Assembly (NCBI RefSeq): GCF_001640805.2
Contig: NC_066838.1
Span: forward strand, 22,441,928 to 22,505,927
Length of the DNA: 64,000 bases
DNA from: Lates calcarifer
Lineage: Eukaryota; Chordata; Actinopteri; Centropomidae
Direction of reading: 5' to 3'
In this document: one piece after another, positions 49,864 to 63,821 of the stretch
How positions within the stretch are numbered: the first letter of the stretch is position 1
Layout: every line of letters starts with the position of its first letter
Program-made: the position numbers and the translations under genes
Notes under the pieces: generated by a model
Told to the model about the DNA's origin: nothing
Database searches by the model: none
The model's input: the letters and a program-made list of their open reading frames with translations, nothing else

Positions 49864-50619
49864 GTGAGTGAGTGCAGCCAGGTCCCAGGCAGACACCATG
49901 AAATGGGCATGGCTCTGGATCACAGAGCAGGCCAGTCAGCCCATACTACCCATAGCGGGTCCATTTACCATGGCCCATTAGTATGATCATGCTTTGCTGG
50001 CTCCACAACCCTGCCATTCATTCATCCTGCTGCGCTGGGGGTGTTTGACCACACTAATGTTCAAGGTACTCTGCTCAGCTCACTAGGTAGCTCCAACGCT
50101 AATAGCCTTGGGCTCTGCAGGCTGGTAATGACTACCGACCAGGCTAGACATGCAGGATTGATAGTTTTGATTAGATGGGGTATCTTAGGGAATGTGATGC
50201 TTAGGCTTATTGATTTGTTTTGTGTGTGATATCAATCATGACACCAACCACATATTGCAACATTAGGGATGTCAGGCTGATGAAATTCTTATGAGCTACC
50301 AGGCTATTGTCTTTTAATTGACAAAACAGATGAAACCGTATCATATACTGTAAAAATGAAGATAATGAATGATGATGATGAGGCACTTGTCATTTTGATG
50401 ATGATAAAGTAACCTCTGTGTGTCCAGTGGTACATTAGTTGTTAAAGTGCAAGGTGAAATCTGTGTAATGTAGTGCATAAGTGGTTGTTGAGTTGTCTGC
50501 ACATACACTGTTTGTGTTGTGTGAGTGTGCGTCATAATGTGAAGGCCACTATTCCTGTCATCCCAGTGATTTATTACCCAGCTAGGGGGCCTTTGGCCTG
50601 GCTGTGCCCATCTCCGCAG

Positions 50620-50702
50620 GCCACAAGAGTCACGCCATACAGCCACGTCACGTCGACAAACAGCACAATATTGCCCTGCTTCGCTTCACTGATGCCAGCT
50701 GA
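50620..50702 (+). CDS. Candidate terminal exon of the 46 kb gene
   Basis: The acceptor is strong (ggctgtgcccatctccgcag). Entered in phase 1 the exon runs HKSHAIQPRHVDKQHNIALL, then RFTDAS and TGA (50700-50702). The other two frames are also open to stops at 50706 or before, so openness is weak evidence. The segment keeps several CpG (cacgtcacgtcgac), which is unusual here and could reflect coding or a CRE-like site. An ATTAAA follows near 50790. Phases 0, 2 and 1 chain correctly from 46298 to here, giving a small protein of roughly 100-130 residues. Confidence 0.25.
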
Positions 50703-51590
50703 CACATGAATCTGTCTGTTGACACCATGGTGTTATGTTCTAAACCTTGCAGGTCAAGCAGCGGAGCAAAGGGTTAATGTGAAAATAGATTAAAACCCAT
50801 GAGACTAAAGTGGGATTGTGTTTCACACCTCTTTCCACGTTTGGAGCAGTGCCATAGATGAGGTGCAGACTCAGGTGGGTTGTCCAGCATTAGCTAGACC
50901 CTCACACTGCAAATACTCAAAACCTACTACAATAAGACTTGAATCATCATCTAGAAGATGTAGCAATTTTGTTTTGAACAGCTGAAGGCTAATGTGATGA
51001 CTCAGCTTTTCTGGCCTCCCCCTGCTGTACAACATATTTTGTTTCTTCCCTAAATCACCCCATGTTTGCAGATAGCTTTGTCTGCAATGCACAAATTAGA
51101 GGACTAATTAAGTCAGAGGTCTTTCTGCTACTCAGTGTTGCATGAAGTGGACAAGGCATGAACTCTCTTACATCTGTTGTCCTTTTCTCTGACTGCGTCC
51201 TCACTGACATGGTAGTCTGTCCTCAAACAAATACTGTAGTTCTGTTTTTCCTTTCCTGCCTGTCATGGCATTTGCATGGTACATCTACAGCAGTACTCAA
51301 AATAGATTTCTGTCACTTCCAGTGGTCAGAGATGAATAAACAAGCAGATGGAAAGCTACATGGATTAGTTTTAAGGGTTGCTCTGGAGCTGTGTGATAAA
51401 CCAGAAATATTATGATTCTGACTTTAGGCTTTACTGACCACCTATTTTGTCATGTTAAATATTAAGAGCTGTCTCTGCCAAACTACAACACACAGTCATA
51501 TATGTCTACCTGTCTTGCCTTTGCTTCATGTCTTCCCTCAAAACAAAGCAGCATGCTATAAGATATGGACTAATGCTTTAATACTACCCC

Positions 51591-51596
<6 letters not shown>

Positions 51597-51624
<28 letters not shown>
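51597..51624. repeat. Poly(A) run, 28 bases
   Basis: A pure A homopolymer. It may be the tail of an old retroposed copy inserted in plus orientation, but no AATAAA or recognisable body precedes it. Confidence 0.9.
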
Positions 51625-51627
<3 letters not shown>

Positions 51628-52253
51628 AGCCTCCTATATACAAGGCATTTCATCAGCCCACCTATTTCATCAGTAATCAGGCACAATTGCAACTGGAATA
51701 AAGTGTCAGATTAAATAACCATTACACTTGCCAGTGGGACATGATTTGGCCAACTTCAGCTTTCTCTTTAAAATTTAATCTTGAATTGAGGCTTGAATAT
51801 TATGGCTAAATCGTCTGGTGCTGTCGCATCCTGCTGCCTTTTTAAAATTTAAGTGAGATATTAATTCTCAAAATACCACCAGTAATAATCATAACCTCCC
51901 ACTATTGCATAGGTAATATGTTTAGCTTCTCTGTGCTTCCTGTTTTTTTGTTGTTAATTTCACCTTCATTATCTTCCTCTCACTGTATGTTCCCCTCTCT
52001 CAGCACCAGTTCATTATGTCTTCATGTTCTTCCTAGTGCCAAGATTTGTGCTTTTTGTCTCAACAGTGCCAGTGTTTTTTTCCTAGTCTCCCTGTTTTTT
52101 TCTTTTTTGAAAATCATGGCTTTTTTGTGACTACCAGTGTCAGTCTGTTGGTCAGTCTACCACTTTGGAATATGAAATGTCTTAATTACCTGAAAAAGCA
52201 AAGAAATTCCCATTAGCCTCTCCAGCACTGTGTATTTAGTCCCAGTTAGAAAA

Positions 52254-52408
52254 TGTTAGCATGCTAACATCATGTGATGGCCACTGTGATGATGAACATG
52301 GTACACATTACCTGCTAAACTTAAGCATGTTAACATTTTGTTCAAATACTACTGTCGCTAAGTGCACAGAGTGTCACAGAGTCTCTAGCTTGGCTATAGA
52401 CTGAGAGT
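52254..52408 (+). repeat. Teleost dispersed repeat fragment (GTTAGCATGC type)
   Basis: The words atgttagcatgctaacat, gcatgttaacattttgttc, ctactgtcgctaagtgcaca, gtgtcacagagtctctagc and ttggctatagactgaga follow the order of a common percomorph repeat. It is a longer copy of the module at 24656-24730. Confidence 0.65.
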
Positions 52409-54753
52409 TAAAGAGTTTTGTTATTGAATAAGGAGTTGGTGATCAGTGGTTCAACTAACTGAGCTTCCTGCGCCAATAAAATGTTTCCAGTTGTGTGGAG
52501 GTGGTAGTGGTAATCTCTTTATGTGAAGCAGTAGCAGCAGGTGTGGTCTGTATTTCCAGATGCTCAGGTATTGTACCCGATAGATATCTGTAGATGAAAG
52601 AAAATGAATATACTAGTGAAACAAAAATCCCAGTAACTCCTACATTGCAAAGCTGTAACAAATTTATTTAAAGGTGAACATAATGAGCAAAATGTATACT
52701 TTCTTGTCGCCTGCAGTAAATGAGCCCTCATGTTGAGCCAGCTTTCTTACATCAACACATTAAAATTAGTATTCCATATTTTTGGAATTTGTTTATCTCT
52801 CCTGAACTATGCGGAGACATTTGAACCTTGTTTGTTTTGGGGTACCAGAGTTTGGTTGAGGAAAGAGAGGGCAGAAATCTATCTCCAGCAACTGTAATTT
52901 AAACCATATGTCCTGTAATGAGGCTAACACGAGGCTGTTAAGGGCCACTAAGTTGGACCCCTCGGCGGAGGCTTGTTAATGTCACTGTCACGTTGTTGAT
53001 CGCTGGGCCTTGAGATCAAGGGCATGTAGGGTTTGGGCATTTGGGGGATGGGTGGGGCTACATCCCCCTCCCTCAAACCAAAACATTTCACATTTTACAT
53101 GCACCCTAATTGCCCTGTGAATTATTAACCTTAGTAGAGAGGTCGTCCTGTCTGTTGCGTCTGGTGGTCTTAGGCAAGTCCTTCAGCACCATGTGCAGAC
53201 ATGTACATATTTTATCATCTTCAGAGACACCTGTTTTTTTCTCCTATCACAAAAATTCTACTCTCTCAGGTTTCTTGGAGGGTTGGATGGTGCACACTTA
53301 AAGTAAGTCCAGTGCAAATTCATGTAGTGAGAGTGTAGATATGATTAGTGCTTTCATTTAGAGGCTTGGCTAATGTTCTTTGTGCTAATCTGTTTTCCTC
53401 ATGGCAAATATCCAAAACGGGAGCACATGAAACCATGCATTTATGTATATATTCTTCCCCCCCTTTCCACTTCAATTGACATTCTAAGCACTGCCCTTCA
53501 GCAGGGGTTGCAAATAGGATTTATTTGTTGACTCAACCGTAGATGTTCACACTTTTCAACGCTATAATCTCATAACATTCTTGATATTTAATAATTCAAC
53601 ATGCTTTAAATTAATAATGAATATTCTACTGTCTCTGTAAATGACAATGTAAATGTCACACCCTGTGTGCATTTTAATACCTTATTTGATCAGAATTTTA
53701 TGCAGCATCCTGTGTATAAAGACATCAGCAAAGAGACACTGCTCTGTACTGAGGAGTGGAGGTAATTGGATTGTTATTGACCAATATTCTTGGTGAACTT
53801 TTCCTCTTGTCCCAGGGAACTGTGCACCGGGTAAATTCTTTAGTAACCTTTAAGTAAGGATCCAGAGGAAATAGAGGGATGTGTTTCACCTCTTGACACT
53901 CCTTTTGCCTTTTCAGCTTAGATCCTGTTATCCACAGCCAGAGTTTGGTTCTTGTAGCTGGAAGCTGGCCAGTTAGGAATGTCATTTTATAAATGGGCCG
54001 CCTCTGTGATAAATGTTCTCCTGTCTTAAGATCAGGACCCTGACACTGTAATGCTATGGGATAAGGCTATTCATAGAGGAAACCAAACAGTCACATGGAG
54101 TAGCAGCAAAGAAACTTTCTTACCATACCACATTCCCTACTGGATATTTACCTCTGAACACTTGGAGTCACGGGCCTGTGGAATGGTCATCTTAATGTCA
54201 CTGCAACATTTAATAAATGTCATGTACGGGTCTAATTATGTGACTGTTGATGTAGCATATGAAATTTTGGGGTGTAGGTGGACTTGGGAGTGGAAACTCA
54301 GTATCCTAGGAATTATGATCATATTAAACAATTCTGCACCCTAGTGATTTCTGCCTGATGCCAATACATGCACTTCTTTTTTAGCTTTTTACAGAACCAG
54401 GCTTGTGGTTTTCACCAAGTATGTTAACTCTAAGGAATTTGGAGTAGACCTGGCAGCATGGACAGCCTTTTAGCCTCATACTTAATAGACAGATATGAGT
54501 GGTAATAATCTTCTCATCTAATTCTCAGCAAAAAAAGAATAAGCGTATTTCCCAAAATATGATACTGTAAGTGGGATCGACAAAGTATTAGACACATCTC
54601 ACAGTGTAATTCAATATGATTCAGCACCACCACAAACTACATGACCAGTAAGTTCAATCAATACTTCTCAGGAAGTTAAAAAAGCTGATCATTCATGGTC
54701 AGGTTTTTTTAATTCATTCATGAAGGTAGGAATAAGGTGAGGTACAATAAGAA

Positions 54754-54860
54754 AAGTTTATTTATATAGCAAATATAAATCATATATATATATATATATA
54801 TCAAAATCCGTAATTACAAAGTGCTCTACAAGGCAGATGTAGAGTGAAAAGGGAATAAAA
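54754..54860 (+). repeat. Teleost dispersed repeat ('TTTATATAGC ... AAAGTGCT-TACA' type) with AT microsatellite
   Basis: gtttatttatatagcaaata is followed by an (AT)n tract (54782-54801) and then acaaagtgctctacaaggc. The two flanking words are hallmarks of a high-copy fish repeat tail. The AT expansion sits between them. Confidence 0.55.
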
Positions 54861-56439
54861 ATGCAGATTCATTCCCACAGATATATCTTTGAAAACAAAT
54901 ATAAATAAATCAGTAAATAAAGACTATAAGAAAGCTGTGTGATAAAAAGTTTTCACAAGTGACTTAAAAGAAGATGAATTTGCAAGTCTAACCCAGTTTT
55001 GACATTTTTAGTGTTCAGTGCTGTTATATAACATCACTTTTTCTAAACTGCTTTGTTTTTTTTCTTTTCAGCAAGATTTCCTTTGTTGTTTTTCAGCTCT
55101 ATTCACCTATTCTACATTGTGTCTATCCACTGGAACCCAGATATGTAGTAGAGTACTTACCCTGTTGTACCCTGTAAGCAACTTTCATGACATTTTAGTT
55201 TTTGTATTGTATGAAACACAAAATGCTGAAAAAGTAACATTTTTGTCCTCTACGAAAGTAGATTGTACATACAGTGATTACTGTGAGGAGCCATTCCTAA
55301 TGATGCCTTTATTATTATTGCCTTTTTTATTGTTAGGTAAGCAGAAAAATAACTTGTTCTTTCATGACTCTGCTTGTTTTTCAATGATATTTGTCTGAAT
55401 TGTCGCAGTTGCTGAAATTTAAGCAGCAGAAGTTGGCTGTTGTCAAAAGACATATGCGGATTTGCGCTTGGCTTTGTATATATCCTACACTTGAACAAAG
55501 CAGCGAGTGTGTTTGTGCATATACTGCGTGTGTCTAGTGTGTTTTTCTACCTTCCTCTTCTTTGTTGTACTTCACACATTGGCCTCATCTGGGCCATTGT
55601 TTCATCAGGGGGTTTGAGTAACTTTGTTATTTTGAGCTGACTCTGCGTACTATAGGTCAGCTGTCTCTGCTGAACCCCATTCTGGAGCTTTCAGCTCCCC
55701 AGTGTCCCCCACAGCCAAACAGCCACACTAGCCACTAGGCCCATATAACACATGCAGCTGACAACTCACAGAGACATCTTTGTAATTTAAGACGTAATTC
55801 CCTTTTCCACGGAGCTGTATAAAATCTATATTGCAACCATAAACAATCCAGGCTTTCCTGTGAACCTCACCATCCTCCTTTTTATGCATGCAGAAGATAT
55901 ATTGGAAATGTGCAATGGCAAGCAGTTCTGCTTCCTGAAAGGCCAAGCAGCAATATAGTGGAATTGGGCCATGTCCCTGGTCATCCTGATGGAGCTGGAT
56001 TTTACCCCTTTTTTAAGTCCATACTCGCTTTTTGACTGTGATGTGACTCCTGGTCATATCCTCCACCTTACTGGCTGAAGGAGACATATGGAGGTATACT
56101 GTACACAAACTGTAATCCTAATGTACAGTAGGAGACGTATCTCAGTGGCATCAAAATCTGGAGGATGTACTTGTTTTTTTTTTTTTTAACTATTTATCCT
56201 TTTCTTCATGGAGGGTGCCCGAGTTCTCGGTGTTATGAATACTTCTGTACATAATGGTTGGGGTCCTCATTATTTCACAGAGTCATTGTCCTGTTGTTGA
56301 GACATTTGTCTGTCTGTCTTTTATTTTTAGCTTTTTTTTCAGTGTGCATCCATTTAGAGCACTGGATACTGATTCATGACAAATAAGTGAAATAATCATC
56401 ATCATTTTTTTCTGGTTATTTATCATTTGCCTGACAGAA

Positions 56440-56680
56440 TGTCAAAAGCACTGAATTTCAATTTTGTATTGTTCTGCAGTAAGGCTAATTATGCATGTCT
56501 AAGTCTCCAGCTACCGTAACGATTTGTGCTTATGAGGCTGCTCATTGTGGCATTTCCATGTGTCTGCTGCTGCAGAGGCTCCAGGCATTATTCCACTTCA
56601 GCCTGACACCAGTGTCTCTTCCAATTCCATCTCATTGCATTAGTCATTAAGCTCGGCACTGACACCACCCATCATATCAC
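56440..56680. promoter_or_regulatory. Regulatory-looking block
   Basis: Contains aaggctaattatgcatg, then a moderately GC-rich, non-repetitive stretch ending cattagtcattaagc. Homeodomain and POU-like words flank a complex core with no open frame of note. Conserved-element texture only. Confidence 0.22.
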
Positions 56681-57149
56681 TGCCTTAATCACATCTGAGC
56701 TCCACTGTGTACATATGACCATATCATTAGCACAAACTTCCATCCCTTCTCTACCCCACCATCCCTCCCTGCCCTTCCATCCTGCTCTCGCTTTTTTTTC
56801 TGTCACAGGTCTGACCCCACGTTTCATCCATCTCACTTGGTTGTCCGTGTATCTGTACAGTGACAAATGACATTCGCTTTACAGTGATTCATTCAATGAT
56901 TATTTCCACCACCTCATATGCAAAATTATTCATCCTAAGGGCAGGTTGTTGGGGTAGTATGGGTAACTAACAGTGATGGAGTGCAATGTGGGTTCCCAAC
57001 CTTGTGCAAATGGAGGAAAAATCTCACCATGCTTCTACCATTAGCCATCCACCAGAGCAGAGAGATATGGTATTGGTGGGATTTTTCTATCTCCTGTCTC
57101 CCGGGGTAATGATGAGGGAAGTCTGGCCAGCCACACTGATTATAGAATA

Positions 57150-57172
57150 GGGGTGTGTATGTGTGTGTGTGC
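57150..57172. repeat. (GT)n microsatellite
   Basis: A short imperfect GT tract. Confidence 0.85.
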
Positions 57173-58995
57173 ATATGGGTAATAGTCTGTCTGAACTTTG
57201 CTGAGGTGGTGATTACAGACACCCTGTCACCTGTCTAATAGACAACTCTGGTAGGTGAAGCCAGGTCCCATCTGCAGCCTTGTATTCAGAAAGACACAGG
57301 TTAACACACGTGTAAATGCACCTGCACGTGCATGCATGCTCATGCTTGCAGCCACATGTACATCCACAGGGAATATGTGTATAGAAATATGCTAATTAAA
57401 AAACTTTTGCTCAATGGTAATTCATTTTCTCTTTGCTTTTTAATTGTAAAAAGTTGTTTCAATAAAGAAATCTGTCGCTGCAAAAGAATACAGTAAAAGA
57501 TGCATTTACACAGAAATTCTAAATAATGCCTCTGGTATTTTTACTATATAGAGCTAGCTATACGATGCGTCAGGCCATCCATCTTTGTTTTATTTTGCTG
57601 CAGCTTGCTTGCTCTGACTAAGTGATTGTAATACATGAATTGACAAATCTAATTCACGAGACGGTATTGTCCCACTACAGGGTACTGAAATTTAGTGTTT
57701 TATTTGCTCCTCTACACCCGTAACAACATCCACCTCTCTCAAGATGTTGTATATCTAACTATTTTTAGCCCTGAGTAGAAACCTGCAGACAACATCGTTT
57801 CTGGACAAGAATGCATAAAACGACTTTCATCTGCTGGATGACTGCATATATACATTGTAACCCCATAAAAGTGACAAGGCAAAGTGTGATTTTATTTGGT
57901 TGTCACCTCATCATGTATTCATAGTTGATTTTTCACAGTGCTGCCCATATTTTCTTCTTAACATATGTTGGCTATATTATGATTTGATGCCAAAAAATGA
58001 ACTGTACTCTTCATCTCCTTCTGATGTATATATGCAGTTCATTCTGCAGTTCCTTGTGTATTGTCATCTTCATTTTAGGACACATTATGATAAGCCGCAG
58101 TGCTCACGTCTTTCTCGGTTGAGGCTTTTCTGAGGAAGGGGGGTTGTTTGATGGATTAAATGCACAGAAGCCATGACATTTTATCACTCCAGTGCAACAG
58201 AGGTCATTGCATGAAACCGTTCCCTTGTACACCTCTCTCTCATTGTAATACCTTCTGTTCTAACTTGTTCTGAGACACTTTGAGATAAGCAAGAAAGTTA
58301 GGGGCTATTATGTGAAATGTCATTGATTTATCTTTGAACATTGCAGAGGCTCATGGAAGTGGGAGGAGAATCAAATTTTTGCAGGCACACAATCACATCA
58401 CCTAGATAAGCTAGCTATGCTGTTCCTCAACCTGAATTAAAATTTATTATACCAGATTTTTCTACTAAATACTGATTGGGTTACTACTACAGGCTGGATT
58501 ATTGGGATTCCTAAAATCTGTTTTTACTGTGCAGTTCAATACTATGTGGAAACTAGCCCGTGTGCTGCAGGGGCCTACAGTATCTATGACAACAGAGATC
58601 TTGGCACTTCCTCAAGCTATGGTGGATTAACCCTATCTGTAATATGCCCCATTTTAAGGCCTGACTGATGATTGTCACACCCTGGGTGCTCAGGAGACAC
58701 TGCACGCTGCTGCAGTTAGAGGTTTATATGGAATTAACACAGCTGGAGTTGATGGTAAATGACAGCTGCGGAGTCCCACTAGAGACCCACCTTCACAGGA
58801 TAAAGGTATTTCTGCCTGCTCTTTCTTCAGCACGTGTGATTCACTGTAATGAGCTTTGCCTGGCCTCTCTGGTCCTAGGAGAGATAGGAGATCTCCTGTT
58901 GGCTCTCCACACCACCCTGACAAGATATTACTGCAGAATCAAATATAATTACAGGAATATGTCATCACCATCTGCACCCGAGCACCATGGTTTTA

Positions 58996-59042
58996 ACTAG
59001 GGCTGCAGCTAATGACTATTTTAATAGTTGATTACTCTGTTT
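58996..59042 (+). repeat. End fragment of an AGGGCTGCA-type teleost repeat
   Basis: actagggctgcagctaatga followed by ctattttaatagttgatta matches the start of a common fish repeat (consensus agggctgcaactaacgatta). The copy is truncated after about 50 bases. Confidence 0.6.
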
Positions 59043-60885
59043 GTCACTACAGTGTACAAAAGTGGACTGTGTAACATAAGACTGTGGGTGGCATTTCATT
59101 GCCTTTCCCTTTTTCTGAGGGCAATGTTCCTTTTCAAATGACTTTGATGTGGACTTGACAGTGAGAATAAGTAACAAAGAGATGGAGTAGATGGAGGAGT
59201 AGTATAAAACGTGACAAACAGCTTTGCACTTAATGCAGTACTTTACTAATGCTAATGTATGTGCAGACTACAATACAAATACACGCACTTTTTAGAGAGT
59301 TCATTGGTTATAATTGACCATAAGGTGACCAAAAAACTGTGTCTCCGTAGACTATGTAAAACGAAAGCTGCCCACTCATAACAAGAGGCAATAACCCTTA
59401 GTGCCGGCTGAGCCGTTGTTTTCCAATACCAACAGCAATGGCACTCTGCTGCAGTATTACACATAATGTGTACTGCTTAAAGTTACTGTAGACAGTTATG
59501 CACGAAGTTCAGCTCGAATTTTGGCCCTTTTGCCAAGAGCTCATTAAATGCAAAAAGTGTGAGATGGAGATGGAGGAGAAATATAATACAAGCAGAGAGT
59601 TATTTTACGCTTGTGCGAGTTCCCAGAATTATTCAATACATTTTTTAAATTGTATCATAACCTTGTTTAAAATGGATCTTTGTTATGATCCATCTCTATA
59701 AGTATTAACTGTTTTGGGATGTTGTTCCTTTATTGTCATATTCATTCATACTGTGTTAATAGGCTGTAGCACAGCCTGTAGAGCAGAGTTCAAAAACTGT
59801 ATTGAGTGATTAGCATGATAAATCTTCTCAAGCTACAACTGTTTTGGAGTGCAGACTGGAGATAACACCCTTGGTTTCCCTTGTCACCATAATCCCAGTT
59901 TATTAACAAATCTGTATCAGAACGTTCCGCTTTATTCCTGTTTTTTTGCAAAAGTTTTATTGAGTTATTTACATTTGTAGTCACAGTTCTGAAGCTCATT
60001 CTGTGGCAAGGACTGTCTTTTTTTTCTCCTTTGCTTTTCCAAAAATACTCCAAGTCGCTGACAGACACATATTGTTGGTCAGGTTCGATAAACATTGTTC
60101 ATAAGCCAGGAAAAAAGTAATTTCATCTGTTTTTGATGAAACGTCTTCTCACCAGAGATAGAGGCCAACTTGCCTTTTGACTTACAGTAGAAGCAGAATG
60201 ACACCAGATATTTAGAAAATAAAGCCAAACCAGCCCCTCTTTTTTATGCTGCAGTATATAACTGCAGTACTGAATTGTTTGTGGAGTGTTGTATCTTTTC
60301 CTATACTTAGTTGGTCTTTATTTCTTTTGTACATTTCTTAAAAGTTTCCTCTTGGATTGAATTCATCAATTCATGATTTTAATATGGGCTGCGTGTATGA
60401 ATAGTTTGTGTATTTACCAGACCTGGTTTTGGACACATCCACAGTTTCTTGAGCAAGTCTCCTTTGTATTCTACAAAGTAAATGCCAGTGCAACTGTCTG
60501 AATGTTGATGACTACAACTTTCGAAATCTGTTTTAATCATGACTCATGTACACTATCTAAAGTGGCAGTTAAAGTTGGGACATTGTGTTACATTTTTACA
60601 TTATAATATCCAGAAATAACAGAGCAGGTTCACATGGAAGTACAAAAACTGAGAAGTCCTGAACTAACCAGGCATCTGTCCAGTAAATGCAAGTTCTAAA
60701 TTCAATGACCTCAATGCAAGTGGCAGGTCTGTCCTATTAAAAGGTCTCTCCTCCCTGTCTTTGTCTCTGTGTAAACAGATCTTTAAAAGGCGATGAGGTT
60801 GCCTGGCCTGTGCTGCTTTATCTGCAAAGTTACGATTGTCTGGAGAAGATGACCGCAAGCTATCGATTTGTGATCTCTCATATTA

Positions 60886-60909
60886 ACACACACATACACG
60901 CACACACAC
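60886..60909. repeat. (CA)n microsatellite
   Basis: An interrupted CA run. Confidence 0.85.
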
Positions 60910-62319
60910 CTACTCTGTTTGGCTTAGTGTCACTCTTCCTTTGGCCTTCTAAAAGGTTATTTCTGGCAAACTAATGAGAGTTGCAGACAAGAGAGAAACA
61001 TGAAAATCAGACTAAAAATTTTTGCATTGGTATGCTCATAAGGGAATTCCTTTTTACAGGTACAAAACACATCTGCTGAAAAAGTATCTGACTAAAATAA
61101 ATAATGACATAAAAAGCCATCTGGACAATTACTACTGCACAGCCTCTTTTCCTCTGCAACTTAGCTATTTCTTGTCACTTAGCAGAGGCCTGACTGTGTC
61201 AAATCAATGTCAAATTTAAATGTTAATAGAATCTTAAATTATTCACCATGCAGTTTAGCCCATTTGACCTATTCCCTGGCTCCAAATGACTCTCCCATAT
61301 AAATATATGATGGAGAAATAAGGGTCTGGCCAAAGACCAAGGTGTGTTCAGTGGTAAGGATACAGGATTTTAGTTAAGGACCTGATTCAGTTGGCAGAGC
61401 ATTTGCCTAACTTTTATGATGATTTTTTTGAACTGCCATCTTACTACAGTAGTATCTTAAAGTTTTCAGTATATAAGGAAGACATATTAATTTGTTAATT
61501 GTGTTTGTGACTTTTTATTTTATCATGATTAACCCAGTTTAGAGGTATGTTATATAAAACGTTGTTAGTATGTTTATACATTATATAGGATGTAGATTAT
61601 GAGCTGAGAAGTCTTTGAAATGTCATTGAATTTTATGTTTAAGAAAGTATAGGAACCCTACTATACTGTTGTAACCTTGTTATAATTCCCTCAAATCCAA
61701 GGACCCAACATGGCATGGGCATTAGATTTGGTGCCATATAAATAAAAATAGATTTGACTAAAAGATGCATTTTAAGATAACTGGAGTGCTCAAGATCTAG
61801 CCGATTTAGATCTAAGCTGCGTTGAGTGAAAACTATAATTAGTGTTGGAGTGATTTTCTCTCACCAGGAAGTTCAGACATTTGTCAAAATAAGTGTATAG
61901 CTACTGTATGTTAGATTCCATTTATCTTGCTAGTGTACAGGAAACCTCCTTTGAATCACATGATGACAGCGCTACAGGGCAGATAGCACCTTTGCACATT
62001 CCACTTTTAGAATCTGCAGTTAGATGACAAAGGCTTAAATCCCAATATCACAGTGACCTTTTGAGGAGTGCCATAATGATTGCAGTGTTATTTCCATGTT
62101 CCAGTGCTGTGTCTGTGCTTCTGTTACCCCGAGGTATCATGTCAGTTAGTGTGTAAAATATAACAGCACAAGTAATACTTCTGAATGTGTTCACAAGTTT
62201 CACATGTAGTGGTAGTGGAAAGAAAGGATTTTGGTGGATATTTTAGATGCAAGCAGAATCCAGCCAATTACAAGTGGGATTTTTTTATTAGGATGAAAGA
62301 GGATGAAATGTCATTGGTG

Positions 62320-62640
62320 AGGTTCAGCGGTTGACTAATGTGGACTGTGAATGGGCAAGTGGCATCATCTCAGAATGTGATTTATTATTGCTGAGAAAAA
62401 GAGCTGAAATTTTCATTGAATTGCTAAGAAATCATTTATCACTTTTATTAGTCCCAAGTATTTGGTTTGCTATTCTGCCTGGAGCCATCCAAATAAACAC
62501 AGAGGAGGAAGTCAGAGAGACTGGACCCCCAATGGCAGTGGCAGAGCTGCAGATTTTGATATCTTCCAGATGTTTTATGATTAGACATAATGGCTGCCTT
62601 CAAATGGAATTGAGGCTATAGCCAGAAACTATTAAGCTGT
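62320..62640. promoter_or_regulatory. Regulatory-looking block
   Basis: A non-repetitive block with several TTATTA/ATTAG words and a 96-codon open frame (62331-62621) of unconvincing composition. Its evenly complex texture differs from the flanking AT-rich DNA. It could be a conserved non-coding element or, less likely, an unrecognised exon. Confidence 0.2.
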
Positions 62641-63359
62641 CTTTTTGCACCCATTTGAGAACAATGTACTGCCCCAGAGAATACTAAACATCTATCATGT
62701 AATTAGGGGTCCTGCACACCATATGTAAAATCAAGTCTTTCTGAAATCCTGAATATGAAACAATGACAGTGAATGGTAGTAGTAAATGGCAGTTGTCATT
62801 ATTCTTACATCCATCTGTTCACATCACATAATCACATCAATTGCCCAGTCCCCTAACAATAACACACAGACAACCACCTGCTCATGCTAACATTATGGGC
62901 ATATGCTGGTGACACAAGACACAAGAGTAGAAATTTTACAATTTGGCATTAAAGACAGACATCCCATTGTTTTTCTTGAATCAACTAACAGCTTAATTCC
63001 ACAGGGCAAACCCATCACACCAGTGATCAGCTTTTAAGTGATGTTCCATTGAAATGGAAACAAACAATGACAAGTCCTTTGTAATTTATCAAACCTGTGC
63101 TTTGACTTATGGGATCTTTCAGCCAGCTGGTCTGAAATGCCTTGGCACGTCTGTGACTTTGTAATACTCAGACAGGCTACATCCCTGTTTTATTTGTATT
63201 GACCTTGACAGCATTTTCCTACTGCTCCATATGCATACTTTTGTGAAACCACATGTCACTCTTAATGCAGTTGGTGCACTGTCCTGTCAATTTGACGCTT
63301 TAAAATATGTGACAAGCTTTGAGAACAACAAAGCCCCCACATTTCAATCAAGGAAATGA

Positions 63360-63450
63360 AGCACACACACACAGAAAGGCAGATTTGTGCACGCAGACTA
63401 AAAAAATCACGTCCTCGCTTACAGACTCGCACACATGCGCAGACACACAC
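63360..63450. repeat. CA-rich microsatellite region
   Basis: Two CA runs (about 63362-63372 and 63428-63450) with intervening acgca and acaca words. Confidence 0.8.
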
Positions 63451-63821
63451 AGGATGTATAAAAATAGAGAAGGGCTGGGTGTCAAACAAAAATTGTCACA
63501 TTTAGCTAGATGAGACACCTTAGCAAAAGCCAATGTGCGGTGTTTCTTCCCTGCGGCACAGTCATTTAACGGACGATACCCAACAGTGGCTGGCCAAATA
63601 TTAGTTTTCTTCATCTCCCTCAGTACATAACTAGAGGGGTTCACATTTCCTCCTCCTCCCTCTATACCTCCTGTACCCCAAAATTGCTCCTACACTCATT
63701 ACCTCTGCAAGATTGATGTTTTCTTTTCATAGTGCACCAAGCTGATATCCCATGGATTTAGAATTAATAAAATATGAAGGACATTAATATTCCCAGTATT
63801 CGCATTTTGCTATTATTGCAG

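Larger units (their letters stand above)
50703..63821. other. Long non-coding stretch
   Basis: Contains dispersed repeats (52254-52408, 54754-54860, 58996-59042), a poly(A) run, AT/GT/CA microsatellites and regulatory-looking blocks (56440-56680, 62320-62640). The frames at 55018-55398 (126 codons, T-rich) and 58668-59000 (110 codons) are unsupported. Confidence 0.55.

Noticed and set aside
55072..55173. A 102-base segment between a very strong pyrimidine-tract acceptor and a GTAAGC donor, phase-symmetric.
   Set aside because: Two frames are open, and the composition is T-rich and hydrophobic as expected by chance. No independent support.
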